A stretch of DNA of 64,000 nucleotides from contig JAJYSJ010000003.1 in the NCBI GenBank assembly GCA_021793645.1, positions 108,993 through 172,992 of the forward strand, read 5' to 3'. The stretch comes from Bacillota bacterium (lineage in GTDB: Bacteria; Bacillota; Sulfobacillia; JAJZYS01; JAJYTV01). The notes beneath the pieces were generated by a model. It saw only the letters and a program-made list of their open reading frames with translations, did not search any database and had not been told where the DNA came from. Positions 47,736-57,083 of the stretch are shown piece by piece. Every line of letters begins with the position of its first letter. Positions within the stretch are counted from its first letter, which is position 1. The position numbers and the translations under genes are program-made.

Positions 47736-50384
47736 ATGGCTGACCTGATGCAGCTGCGCGAACTGGGCCAGAGCGTCTGGATCGACTACATCTTGCGCTC
47801 CTATCTGACCAGCGGCGGCTTTACAAAGGACGTCGCTCGCGGCGTGCGCGGCGTGACCTCCAACCCGGCGATCTTCGAGCACGCCATCGGCAAGAGCGAT
47901 GATTACGATCCGCAGCTCGGCAGCCTCTATGCCTTCGGGTCATCACCCGAAGCAGCGTTCGAGGAGCTCGCACTGCGCGACATCCGCCTTGCCGCAGAGA
48001 TCCTGCGCGCCCTCTACGATGGGAGCGAAGGTCTGGACGGCTACGTCAGCCTGGAAGTCTCGCCGGAACTGGCGCACGACGCGGAGGGTACGATCCGCGA
48101 AGCGCTGCACCTGCGTGAACGTCTTCAGGTGCCCAATGTGATGATCAAGGTGCCGGGTACGCCGGAGGGCGCCAAGGCCATCGAGGAGCTGATCTACCGC
48201 GGCGTGAACATCAACGTCACGCTGCTCTTCTCCCTCACCCAGCACCGCGGGGTGGCCGAAGCCTACCTGCGCGGCCTCGAGCGGCGCGCCAAAGAAGGTC
48301 TGCCGCTGTCTGGAATCCATTCGGTGGCCAGCTTCTTCGTCAGCCGCGTCGACACGCTCGTGGACGAGCGCCTGCAGGGCCTTGGCGGCGACGCGCTGCA
48401 ACTGCGCGGCAAGGCGGCCGTCGCCAACGCGAAGCGCGCCTACCGGCTCTTTCAGGAGATCTTCGGCGACGCCCGCTTCCTTGCACTCAAAACGAAGGGC
48501 GCCAACGTGCAGCGTCCGCTCTGGGCCAGCACCTCTACCAAGAACCCCGACTACCGCGACGTCCTCTACGTTGAAGATCTGATCGGACCGGACACGGTCA
48601 ACACGCTGCCTCCGAAGACGATCGAAGCGTTCTTGGACCATGGTGTTGCCCGTGAGACCTTGACGCATGATCTCGGCGATGCCGATGCCGTGGAAGCGAA
48701 GCTGCGCGGCATCGGCATCGACCTTGAGGCGGTCGGCGACGAACTGCAGCGACAGGGCGTGCAGCTGTTCAGTGAAGCGTTCCAGAATCTGCGCGCAGAG
48801 ATCGCCCGCAAGGCAGCGGCACTCGTGCCGGACCCGCCCGTCCAGGCCGTACTCAAGGACCTCGCCGGACCTGCTGCCGAAGCGCTGCAGCAGCTTAGGG
48901 ACTTCGATGCACCCAAGCGGCTGCGCCGCAAGGACGCGACCCTCTACCCAGACGCACAGCGCAAGATCGCCGAGACGAGGCTCGGCTGGATCGACCTGCC
49001 GCAGGCGATGGCGGGACGCCTCCCGGAGCTTGAAGCATTCCAGAAGGATCTCACGGATCGCGGTGTGCAGCGGCTCGTGCTGGTGGGCATGGGCGGCAGT
49101 TCCCTCTTCCCCGACGTCCTGCAGCGCATGGCGAAGAGTCCCGGCATCGCGGTAGACGTGCTCGATACGACGCACCCCGACTACGTACACCAGGTCGTCA
49201 CGTCCATCGACTGGCGGACGACGGCCGTGCTGCTATCGTCGAAGAGCGGGGGCACGCGCGAGGTCGATGCGCTCTACCGCATACTGCGCGCCAAAGCCGA
49301 TACCGCTCTGGGCCACGCAGCCGGCAAGGCGTTCTACGCCATCACCGACCCAGGTACATCTCTTGAGCGGCGGGCTCAGGAGGAACAGTTCAGCGGCTGT
49401 TTCTTGAATCCGCCCGACATCGGCGGCCGCTACTCCGCACTTTCTCTGTTCGGTCTGGTTCCGGCCGCGGTGCTCGGCGGGGACATCGCTGCGCTCCTCA
49501 AGGGCGGCGCCGCGGCCCTCGAGGAGCTCAACGGTCCGGTTGAGCGGTCGGCAGCCGCGGCGCTCGCAGCCGTACTCCAAGCGGCACACGCAGCCGGCCG
49601 CGGCAAGATCGTGCTGCCAAGCCCCCAGGGGTTGCCGTTCAGTGATTGGCTGGAGCAACTGCTCGCCGAAAGCACCGGAAAGCAAGGCAAAGGCATCCTG
49701 CCCGCGCCCGGCGCCATGCCCGGAGAGGACCGCATTGCGGCCGGCTTTGGCACAGCCCCGGCGGCGCCGGGTGTGCAGCTGCCCAGGATCGACGGCATGG
49801 AGGCGCTCGGCCGCGCGGTAGTCACTTGGGAAGCGGCAACTGCCCTGTTCGGCTTCCTCGCAGGCATGAGCCCGTTTGACCAGCCGAACGTACAGGAAGG
49901 CAAGGACAACACCGAAGCGGTGCTGCGCGAGGGCGACCGGCCGAGCCAACGTCTGCAGCAGCTCGGGGATCCCGAATCTCCCCTGTCAGCGCGGCCGCCC
50001 GCGTACCTGGCCGTGCAGGCGTTCGTGCCTCCGACCCAGGAGGTGCAAGATGCACTGCGCGAACTGCAGTCTACACTCTCGCAGAGCGGCGTTGCCGTAA
50101 CGGTCGGCGTCGGACCACGCTTCTTGCACTCGACCGGCCAATACCACAAGGGCGGTCCAAGCGAGGGCTGCTTCTTGCAGATCGTCGCTCCGCCCCAGAC
50201 AGACATCGATCTTCCGGGCTTGCAGTTCTCGCTTGCGGACCTCTTCGCGGCCCAGGCCGAGGGCGACGCAAAGGCGCTTGTTCGCCGCGAACGTCCCTTG
50301 GCACGCATCCTTCTGGATGGCGACCCGGCGGATGCACTGCGCCGGGTCGGAAAGACACTCGTCAAGAACCTGAAAGGTAGGTGA
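47736..50384 (+). CDS. tal-pgi: Bifunctional transaldolase / glucose-6-phosphate isomerase
   Basis: N-terminal transaldolase (VWIDYILRSYLTSGGFTKDVARGVRGVTSNPAIFEHAI; VMIKVPGTPEGAKAIEEL) fused in one 882-aa ORF to PGI (LVLVGMGGSSLFPDVLQRM; STGQYHKGGP). Confidence 0.93.
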   Translation: MADLMQLRELGQSVWIDYILRSYLTSGGFTKDVARGVRGVTSNPAIFEHAIGKSDDYDPQLGSLYAFGSSPEAAFEELALRDIRLAAEILRALYDGSEGLDGYVSLEVSPELAHDAEGTIREALHLRERLQVPNVMIKVPGTPEGAKAIEELIYRGVNINVTLLFSLTQHRGVAEAYLRGLERRAKEGLPLSGIHSVASFFVSRVDTLVDERLQGLGGDALQLRGKAAVANAKRAYRLFQEIFGDARFLALKTKGANVQRPLWASTSTKNPDYRDVLYVEDLIGPDTVNTLPPKTIEAFLDHGVARETLTHDLGDADAVEAKLRGIGIDLEAVGDELQRQGVQLFSEAFQNLRAEIARKAAALVPDPPVQAVLKDLAGPAAEALQQLRDFDAPKRLRRKDATLYPDAQRKIAETRLGWIDLPQAMAGRLPELEAFQKDLTDRGVQRLVLVGMGGSSLFPDVLQRMAKSPGIAVDVLDTTHPDYVHQVVTSIDWRTTAVLLSSKSGGTREVDALYRILRAKADTALGHAAGKAFYAITDPGTSLERRAQEEQFSGCFLNPPDIGGRYSALSLFGLVPAAVLGGDIAALLKGGAAALEELNGPVERSAAAALAAVLQAAHAAGRGKIVLPSPQGLPFSDWLEQLLAESTGKQGKGILPAPGAMPGEDRIAAGFGTAPAAPGVQLPRIDGMEALGRAVVTWEAATALFGFLAGMSPFDQPNVQEGKDNTEAVLREGDRPSQRLQQLGDPESPLSARPPAYLAVQAFVPPTQEVQDALRELQSTLSQSGVAVTVGVGPRFLHSTGQYHKGGPSEGCFLQIVAPPQTDIDLPGLQFSLADLFAAQAEGDAKALVRRERPLARILLDGDPADALRRVGKTLVKNLKGR

Positions 50385-50390
50385 ACCGGG

Positions 50391-51287
50391 TTGGAAATGG
50401 GTATGATCGGCCTCGGAAAGATGGGCGGCAACATGGCGCTGCGCCTGCATCAGGCCGGGCATCGCATCATCGGGTTCGACCCCGGCGAGGACTCCCGCAA
50501 GCGCGCGCAAGATGGCGGCATCGACACGGTTGCCAGCCTGGAGGCGCTCGTCTCCGCCCTTAAGGCGCCAAGGGCAGTTTGGCTGATGGTTCCGGCAGGC
50601 GAGGCGACTGAGTCGACGATCGGGAGGCTGCTGCCGATGCTCTCGAAGGGCGACATCCTGGTTGATGGGGGAAACAGCCACTACAAGGACAGCATGCGGC
50701 AGGCAGATGCATGCGCCGAGCATGGCATCGAGTTCATCGACGCTGGCACGAGCGGCGGCGTCTGGGGGCTCCAGGAAGGCTACTGCCTGATGGTTGGCGG
50801 CAGCGCCGAAGCCTTCAGTCGCATGGAGCCCATCCTCCGGGCGCTCGCGCCCGAGGGCGGCCTCGTGCACGCCGGTCCCTGCGGCGCGGGCCACTACGTC
50901 AAGATGGTCCACAACGGAGTAGAGTACGGAATGCTCGAGGCCTACGGCGAGGGATTCGAGATCCTCGCCCGCGGCCCGTTCGATCTGCACCTCGGGGAAA
51001 TCGCCGAGAACTGGCGCCACGGGTCGGTCGTCCGCAGCTGGCTTTTGGACCTGTTGACGCAGGCGCTGCAAAAGGATCCGCAGCTGCAGCACCTGCGCGG
51101 CTACGTCGATGATTCGGGTGAAGGCCGCTGGACAGCGCAGGAGGCGATCGAGCGCGGCATCGCGGCGCCGGTCATCACACTGTCCCTGCAGCAGCGCTTC
51201 CTCTCCCGCCAGGAGGACACCCTGTCGAATCGGGTGATCGCTGCGCTGCGCAACGAGTTCGGCGGCCACGCGGTGAAGAACAAGTGA
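50391..51287 (+). CDS. gnd: 6-phosphogluconate dehydrogenase (short decarboxylating type)
   Basis: MGMIGLGKMGGNMALRLHQAGH; DGGNSHYKDSMRQ; FIDAGTSGGVWGLQEGYCLMVGG; GHYVKMVHNGVEYGMLEAYGEG. Confidence 0.95.
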   Translation: MEMGMIGLGKMGGNMALRLHQAGHRIIGFDPGEDSRKRAQDGGIDTVASLEALVSALKAPRAVWLMVPAGEATESTIGRLLPMLSKGDILVDGGNSHYKDSMRQADACAEHGIEFIDAGTSGGVWGLQEGYCLMVGGSAEAFSRMEPILRALAPEGGLVHAGPCGAGHYVKMVHNGVEYGMLEAYGEGFEILARGPFDLHLGEIAENWRHGSVVRSWLLDLLTQALQKDPQLQHLRGYVDDSGEGRWTAQEAIERGIAAPVITLSLQQRFLSRQEDTLSNRVIAALRNEFGGHAVKNK

Positions 51288-52735
51288 GCGCGACGCAAGA
51301 AGGCGCCATCCTCGTCGTTTTCGGCGCGACGGGAGACCTGACGCATCGCAAGCTGATCCCTGCCGTCGCGGAGCTGCACCGCACCGGCCTCCTGAAACGG
51401 CCCTTGAGGATCGTCGGGTACGCGCGCCAGGACCTCGATGACGAGAGCTTCCGCGACCTTCTGCGCCAGACGGTCGAGGGCGAGGGAACGGACGCGGTGA
51501 TCGCGGACACCTGCTATGTGCGCGGCGACTTCCAGGATGCAGAGGGCTACCAGCGGCTTCGGAAGCGGCTGGCTGAACTGGAGAAGGACAGCCACTCCGC
51601 GGGCCGGGTCTACTACCTTGCTGCTCCACCCAGCTTCTACACCGACATCTTCCGAGGCATCGGGGAAGCAGACCTCGCGAAAGAGGATGGGGGCTTTCGC
51701 CGCATCGTCGTCGAGAAGCCGTTCGGAAGAGACCTCAAGACTGCGCAGGATCTCAACACCGAGCTCCACCAGGTCTTCCAGGAGAGCCAGGTCTTCCGCA
51801 TCGACCACTACCTGGGCAAGGAAACCGTACAGAACATCCTGGTTCTGCGCTTCGCGAACGGCATCTTCGAACCACTGTGGAACCGCCGCTATATCGACCA
51901 CGTCCAGATCACGGTGGCGGAGTCGCTCGGGGTGGAGCATCGCGGGCGCTACTACGAAGAGGCCGGCGCACTCAGGGACATGATGCAGAACCACCTTCTG
52001 CAGCTGATGACCCTGATCGCGATGGAGCCGCCGGTGGCCTTTGACGCCGACGCGGTACGCAACGAGAAGGTCAAGGTGCTCCGGGCGGTCCGTCTGCCGT
52101 CGCCGCAGGAAGTGCCGCATCTGACAGTGCGGGGACAGTACGGTCCGGGAGATCTCGACGGCAAGCCGGTGCCAGGCTACCGCCAGGAGTCCGACGTTCC
52201 GCCCGACTCCATACGGGAGACCTTTGCCGCCTTTAAACTGAAGATCGAAAACTGGCGCTGGGCGGACGTACCGTTCTACCTGCGGACAGGCAAGCGCCTG
52301 GAGCGGAGGGCGAGTGAAATCTCTGTGCAGTTCCAGCGAGCGCCGCAGCGGCTCTTCCCGCGCGAAGCACGTCTCAAGCCGAACGTCCTGCGCCTGCGCA
52401 TCCAGCCCGATGAAGGCATTACGCTCTCCGTCGGCGCAAAGGTGCCGGGGATGCGGATCGAACTGCGCGACGTCGAGATGGAGTTCGACTACGACGCGTT
52501 CGGCCGCCGCGGCACCGAGGCCTACGAGCGTCTGCTGCATGACGCCCTGATCGGCGATGGCACCCTGTTCACCCGCAAGGACGAGGTGGAGGCGGCGTGG
52601 CAGGTTGTCGACGCGATCGAGCGCGGCTGGCAGCAGGAAGAGGCTGGCCCCGAGATCTATCCGGCCGGCAGTTGGGGCCCGGAGTCCGCAGACGAACTCC
52701 TGCACCACGACGGCCGACGCTGGCACCTCAGATGA
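51284..52735 (+). CDS. zwf: Glucose-6-phosphate 1-dehydrogenase
   Basis: VVFGATGDLTHRKLIPAVAEL; VVEKPFGRDLKTAQDLN; RIDHYLGKETVQNILVLRFAN. Confidence 0.97.
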   Translation: MSATQEGAILVVFGATGDLTHRKLIPAVAELHRTGLLKRPLRIVGYARQDLDDESFRDLLRQTVEGEGTDAVIADTCYVRGDFQDAEGYQRLRKRLAELEKDSHSAGRVYYLAAPPSFYTDIFRGIGEADLAKEDGGFRRIVVEKPFGRDLKTAQDLNTELHQVFQESQVFRIDHYLGKETVQNILVLRFANGIFEPLWNRRYIDHVQITVAESLGVEHRGRYYEEAGALRDMMQNHLLQLMTLIAMEPPVAFDADAVRNEKVKVLRAVRLPSPQEVPHLTVRGQYGPGDLDGKPVPGYRQESDVPPDSIRETFAAFKLKIENWRWADVPFYLRTGKRLERRASEISVQFQRAPQRLFPREARLKPNVLRLRIQPDEGITLSVGAKVPGMRIELRDVEMEFDYDAFGRRGTEAYERLLHDALIGDGTLFTRKDEVEAAWQVVDAIERGWQQEEAGPEIYPAGSWGPESADELLHHDGRRWHLR

Positions 52736-53433
52736 GCATGCGGCTGGACGTCTCCGCCACACCGGAACAGGCGCTGGCACGCTGCGCCTCGGCGATCGCG
52801 CAGGCTCTGGCCGCCGCCGCGCAGCCGTCGCTCTGCCTTGCCGGCGGAACGACGCCGCGCGGCGCGTACGCCATGCTCGCCGCCGACTACGAGAACGCCC
52901 TCGACTGGCATAGGGTCGGGTATTGGTTCGGAGACGAGCGATGCGTGGCGCCCACCCACCCGAAAAGCAACTACCGCATGGCGCTCGATTCGCTGCTCGA
53001 TCCCCTCGGCGTACCAAGCCATCAGGTGCACCGCATGCTCGCGGAGCTCGGCGCCCAGGAGGGCGCCCGTCGCTACGCGCAGCGCCTAACCGACCGCCTT
53101 GGAGCGCGGCCGGTCTTCACCGTTGCCCTGCTCGGTATGGGACAAGAAGGCCACACGGCCTCCCTCTTCCCTGGAAGCCCGGCCCTACAGGCAGGGGAAC
53201 TGGTTGTGGGGGTGGACGTGCCCGCGGTGCCGCGCGAGCGAATCACCCTGACGCCGGCCGCCCTGTCCGCTGAGCACGTCTTTCTGCTCGTAACCGGCGA
53301 GCAGAAGCGCGATGCGCTGGCGGCCGCGGTGGCCGCCAAGGCGCCGGATCCCCACTTACCGACGTCCTACGTGCGCGGGAGCATCGAGACGGTCTGCTTC
53401 TGCGACGCCGCAGCAGCCCCAGCCGACAGCTAG
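52732..53433 (+). CDS. pgl: 6-phosphogluconolactonase
   Basis: LCLAGGTTPRGAYAML; YWFGDERCVAPTHPKSNYRMALDSLLDPLGVPSHQVHRM; LLGMGQEGHTASLFPGSPAL. Confidence 0.94.
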   Translation: MSMRLDVSATPEQALARCASAIAQALAAAAQPSLCLAGGTTPRGAYAMLAADYENALDWHRVGYWFGDERCVAPTHPKSNYRMALDSLLDPLGVPSHQVHRMLAELGAQEGARRYAQRLTDRLGARPVFTVALLGMGQEGHTASLFPGSPALQAGELVVGVDVPAVPRERITLTPAALSAEHVFLLVTGEQKRDALAAAVAAKAPDPHLPTSYVRGSIETVCFCDAAAAPADS

Positions 53434-53445
53434 GAGGAACAGCGC

Positions 53446-54483
53446 ATGGGGCGAGAGCATCAAACATTCCAGATGCGCCTGGAGATCGGCGCCGAACCGG
53501 AGCACCTGCTTGCACTGCCCGAGTGCGTCGCCCGGGGCGCCGATGGCGCGCTGCCGCTCCTGGCCGGTCGACCCGTCGTCCTGACGGGATGCGGCACGTC
53601 GCTTTACGCGGCGCAGCTCGCATCAGACTACATCGCGCAGTGCGGCGGCGACGTGCCTGCCGTCAGCGCGCGCACGCTGCTGGAACGCGCGGGCGGCCTG
53701 CCGCGGGAGCGGACGATCGTTGCCTTCAGTCATTCCGGAGGCACGCCCGCGGTGCTGGACCTCCTCCTAAAGGCGCGCAAGCAGTCGGTCTCCACCGTAG
53801 TGGTGACGGGCTTCCCCGAATCGGAGGCGGCGTCGCTTGCGACCGCCGTCGTATCGACGGGCTATGCGCAGGAACTCTCCTGGTGCCACACGATCAGCTT
53901 CTCCCTTTCCTCCCTGACCGGGCTCCTGCTGCTGGAAGCATCCGCGGCCGGCGGCCTGCCGGCGGACCTGCCACTCCCCCGTCCCGCGCAAGTCTCGACG
54001 GCGGTGGAGCAGATCCTCGCACGGGAGGATGTCATTCGTACAGCCGCAGCCGCAGTGCACCTCGGCACCACCTTCGTTCTGTCCTCCGGCGAGGTGCAGG
54101 CACTGGCCACAGAAACCGGCCTCAAACTCGCGGAGGCTGCCTACCTGCCGAATCAGCCGCTCGAACTCGAACAGTTCTTCCACGGCTACATCCCCGCCAC
54201 CGACAACGAGAGCACTGTCATCGCCGTGCTGCCGCCCTCCGCGCGCACCCGCGCGGCAGACCTGCGCCAGGTGGCGAGCGTCGTCGGCTTCCACCTGCTT
54301 GCGCTGGACCTGCCGACGCTGCAGAGGCTCGCACCAGCGACCGATGCGGAGTCCTTCCCATGGGCTGCTGCGGCCTATCTGCAGTTGTTCGCCTACCACG
54401 TCGCGCTGCGCCGAGGCACCGACCCGGATCGACTGCGGCGCGAGAACCCGGTCTACCTCGCAGCGCGCAAGGCGTACCGCTAG
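53446..54483 (+). CDS. Double-SIS-domain protein (GlmS isomerase-like)
   Basis: VVLTGCGTSLYAAQLASDYIAQCGG; FSHSGGTPAVLDLLLKAR; LKLAEAAYLPNQPLELEQFFHGY; last gene of the PPP operon. Confidence 0.85.
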   Translation: MGREHQTFQMRLEIGAEPEHLLALPECVARGADGALPLLAGRPVVLTGCGTSLYAAQLASDYIAQCGGDVPAVSARTLLERAGGLPRERTIVAFSHSGGTPAVLDLLLKARKQSVSTVVVTGFPESEAASLATAVVSTGYAQELSWCHTISFSLSSLTGLLLLEASAAGGLPADLPLPRPAQVSTAVEQILAREDVIRTAAAAVHLGTTFVLSSGEVQALATETGLKLAEAAYLPNQPLELEQFFHGYIPATDNESTVIAVLPPSARTRAADLRQVASVVGFHLLALDLPTLQRLAPATDAESFPWAAAAYLQLFAYHVALRRGTDPDRLRRENPVYLAARKAYR

Positions 54484-54491
54484 AAAGCCAA

Positions 54492-54525
54492 GCAGCAGCC
54501 CGCCGGACCTACGGCGGGCTGCTGC
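54492..54525. terminator. Hairpin after the PPP/SIS operon
   Basis: Perfect 14-bp inverted repeat GCAGCAGCCCGCCG-gaccta-CGGCGGGCTGCTGC followed by ATTTC; between convergent genes. Confidence 0.75.
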
Positions 54526-54539
54526 ATTTCATGGGCTTG

Positions 54540-55526
54540 CTACTGGTAGATCACGACAAGCGGCGGCGGGTCCAGGGAGAGCACGGTGGAAGGGCGCATC
54601 AGCGGCTTGTCCTGCGTGTAGAAGAGCTTGATTCCTCCGGCAACGAAGGACGCATTTTGGTAGTGTACCGCAACGGCCTCGTTCAGCACGCCAGGAACCG
54701 CTCCGGGCAAAGGCTTGATCTGTGCGACGTATGGGATGGCCTCCTGGTGGATGAACCTCTCGTACTCCATCATCTTCAGCTGCTGCCCGCCAAACCCGTC
54801 CATGTCCCGCACCAGCACGACGTTCGGCTGCTCCTGAATGCCCTGCCAGTCGGGCACCATGCTCTCGATGAACTGGTGCAGGATCAGAATCTTCTGCGGC
54901 AGGTGGTACTGCCGGACGAGACCCTGGAGGTAGGCAAGCGCCCAGTTGATCGGCGGAGTCGGCATCGACCCGAACTCGATGCCGGGGATGTCGCCGGGCT
55001 TCATCGCGAACTCGGGGTCGAGCGCCAGCTCTACATCGGGCTGCTTCAGGAAGCGCGCCAGGTACTGCACTTCGCTCTGCACGGTGGCGTGCCCGATCTG
55101 CACATCGAGGATCAGGAGCAGGTGATTCAGTCGAGCGATCTTCAGTTCCTGCTCGATCAAGGAGTAGGGCATGCGCAGACTGTAGTAGCCGTTCGGCCCG
55201 GGCGAGCGCTGAGCCACCACGGCGACGAGTTCTAGCGCACCGATCGTGGGATGGGTGGGATCCGCCGCGACGTACGCTGCCTCCTGCTGGCGCAGCCGCG
55301 CGATGACTTCCTGAGACGTTCCGCTTCCGAGGATGCCCATGCTCGCGGAGAGCGGGTTGCCATAGTAGGAGATGATTCGGTTGTTCGGTAGCAGGGTGGG
55401 GCCGAACCAATCGAGATTCTGCTGCGTCGCAGCGTGCGCCGGCAAGGCGGAGGTGAAGAGTAGCGGCAAACCGGCGAACGCGGCCAGCAAACCGCGGCGA
55501 AGAACGATCGGGAGCCTGGATGGCAC
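54540..55526 (-). CDS. Secreted protein of unknown function
   Basis: Signal peptide (GLLAAFAGLPLLFTSALPAHA) and 290-aa soluble region with regularly spaced beta-strands (LLLILDVQIG, VELALDPEF, KILILHQFIE, VVLVRDMDGFG); TIM-barrel-like by eye. Confidence 0.75.
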   Translation of the reverse strand: MPSRLPIVLRRGLLAAFAGLPLLFTSALPAHAATQQNLDWFGPTLLPNNRIISYYGNPLSASMGILGSGTSQEVIARLRQQEAAYVAADPTHPTIGALELVAVVAQRSPGPNGYYSLRMPYSLIEQELKIARLNHLLLILDVQIGHATVQSEVQYLARFLKQPDVELALDPEFAMKPGDIPGIEFGSMPTPPINWALAYLQGLVRQYHLPQKILILHQFIESMVPDWQGIQEQPNVVLVRDMDGFGGQQLKMMEYERFIHQEAIPYVAQIKPLPGAVPGVLNEAVAVHYQNASFVAGGIKLFYTQDKPLMRPSTVLSLDPPPLVVIYQ

Positions 55527-55681
55527 GTTTCATTCCACCGTTCGTCAAAGGTCTACGCATATCCACAATACCATTGCCAGGGCCAGGGCTCGATGGCATT
55601 CCTATCTGCGTAAATGAACTGCAAGTGCGATGCGGGCTGGCAGGGTACAGCGCAAAATTGAAGCGCTACACACGTCTCGAG

Positions 55682-56146
55682 TCATTCGTCCCGGGAGATC
55701 GCACAGAACGTCGCTTGCGCGGCTGACTGTAAATCTCGCGGCGCGATGAGCAGCTCTGCGCTGCGCACACCGGCACTCACAGCCATGACCTCCAGTCGCA
55801 GCGCGCTGTCGTCAATGAATACGGCAAGGGTGCGCCTTGCGCCGAGCGGCGAGACGCTGCCGCGCACGTATCCTGTGACGCGCTGGATATCCTGGGGATC
55901 GGCCATCTCCGCCGCAGTCTTGCCCCAGGCGCGCGCCAGGCGGCGCAAACTGAGCTCCCTGGTCGATGGCACGACCGCAAACGCGAAATCGCGTCCGGAC
56001 TGCACAAGCAGCGTCTTGAAGACGTTCTGCGGAGGCAGTGCCAATTTTTGTACGACTTCATTGGCGGTTTTTTCGACTTCGTCGTAGGCACGAAGCGTAT
56101 ACGCGATCTTGCATCGATTCAGCACGTCGGTCGCAGGCGTTCGCAT
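55682..56146 (-). CDS. ybaK: YbaK/EbsC-type aminoacyl-tRNA deacylase
   Basis: MRTPATDVLNRCKIAYTLRAYDEVEKTANEVVQKLALPPQNVFKTLLV...VTGYVRGSVSPLGARRTLAVFID. Confidence 0.9.
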   Translation of the reverse strand: MRTPATDVLNRCKIAYTLRAYDEVEKTANEVVQKLALPPQNVFKTLLVQSGRDFAFAVVPSTRELSLRRLARAWGKTAAEMADPQDIQRVTGYVRGSVSPLGARRTLAVFIDDSALRLEVMAVSAGVRSAELLIAPRDLQSAAQATFCAISRDE

Positions 56147-56270
56147 GGTGATTCCTCCCTTGGAGTGCGCCTTGTGCCGATTGACACAAGTGCCGCATAG
56201 ACTCAGAATGGATGCGGTCTGAACTGCGCTTCGCTCCTTGTTGCGCATACGCTCAGGAGGTGGCCGCGCT

Positions 56271-56462
56271 TTGGTCTGCACTCGCTGCCAGCATGCGATC
56301 TACCGTACGGACAAGACTACAGAAATGACCGCATACGCAGATCTGATCCTCTTCCCGCTTGGCACAATCCGCGCCCTTGCCCGAAAAGGCGACCACCAGT
56401 ACGTTGCACTGATCGAGTGCCCGAACTGCGGACGCGAGAACGACGTTCCGATTGACTTCTAG
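56271..56462 (+). CDS. Small zinc-ribbon-like protein
   Basis: [11 protein letters not shown]...[16 protein letters not shown] (two CxxC); TTG start downstream of AGGAGG. Confidence 0.55.
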   Translation: MVCTRCQHAIYRTDKTTEMTAYADLILFPLGTIRALARKGDHQYVALIECPNCGRENDVPIDF

Positions 56463-56485
56463 CATCCGCGAAAGGAGGGGAGCCG

Positions 56486-57019
56486 GTGTTTAAAGCCATC
56501 GGGAACATCCTCAAGGGTCTCGGGACAACGCTGCGCATCTTCGGCACGGTGCCGAACCAAACAATCAGCTATCCCGAGAAGAAGCGCGACCTGCCTCCCC
56601 GCTACCGCGGTGTTCATAAGCTTCGCCGCTATTCGGACGGTCTGGAGCGTTGCGTCGGCTGCGAGTTGTGCGCCGCTGCGTGCCCTGCGTACGCCATCAC
56701 CGTCGTTGCGGAGGAAAACGACCCGGAACACCGTGTCAGTCCTGGCGAGCGGTACGCCGCCCGCTACGAGATCGACTACCTGCGGTGCATCTTCTGCGGA
56801 GAGTGCGAGCGCGCCTGCCCAACGGACGCAATTGTCCTCACCCCGCAGCCGTTGCCGCCGTTTGTTTCGCGGCGCCAGGTGCTGATGACGAAGGAAGATC
56901 TCCTGGAGCCATACCCCGGCGGAGACCCGCCGGCGTTCAAGCTCCACCCCTGGGACGACTCGCCTGACCGCATCGACCGCTTCCCGATGCCCGACCAGCA
57001 CTTCCTGCAGGGCGACTGA
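56486..57019 (+). CDS. nuoI: NuoI-like 2x[4Fe-4S] ferredoxin subunit
   Basis: [18 protein letters not shown] and [19 protein letters not shown] with NuoI-type flanks. Confidence 0.88.
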   Translation: MFKAIGNILKGLGTTLRIFGTVPNQTISYPEKKRDLPPRYRGVHKLRRYSDGLERCVGCELCAAACPAYAITVVAEENDPEHRVSPGERYAARYEIDYLRCIFCGECERACPTDAIVLTPQPLPPFVSRRQVLMTKEDLLEPYPGGDPPAFKLHPWDDSPDRIDRFPMPDQHFLQGD

Positions 57020-57030
57020 AACCCGTATGC

Positions 57031-57067
57031 AAGAGAGCTCCGGCCATAGGCCGGAGCTCTCTTTTTT
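57031..57067 (+). terminator. Rho-independent terminator after nuoI
   Basis: 15-bp stem AAGAGAGCTCCGGCC-ata-GGCCGGAGCTCTCTT followed by a T-run. Confidence 0.92.
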
Positions 57068-57083
57068 GCCTTGCGGCACGCGT

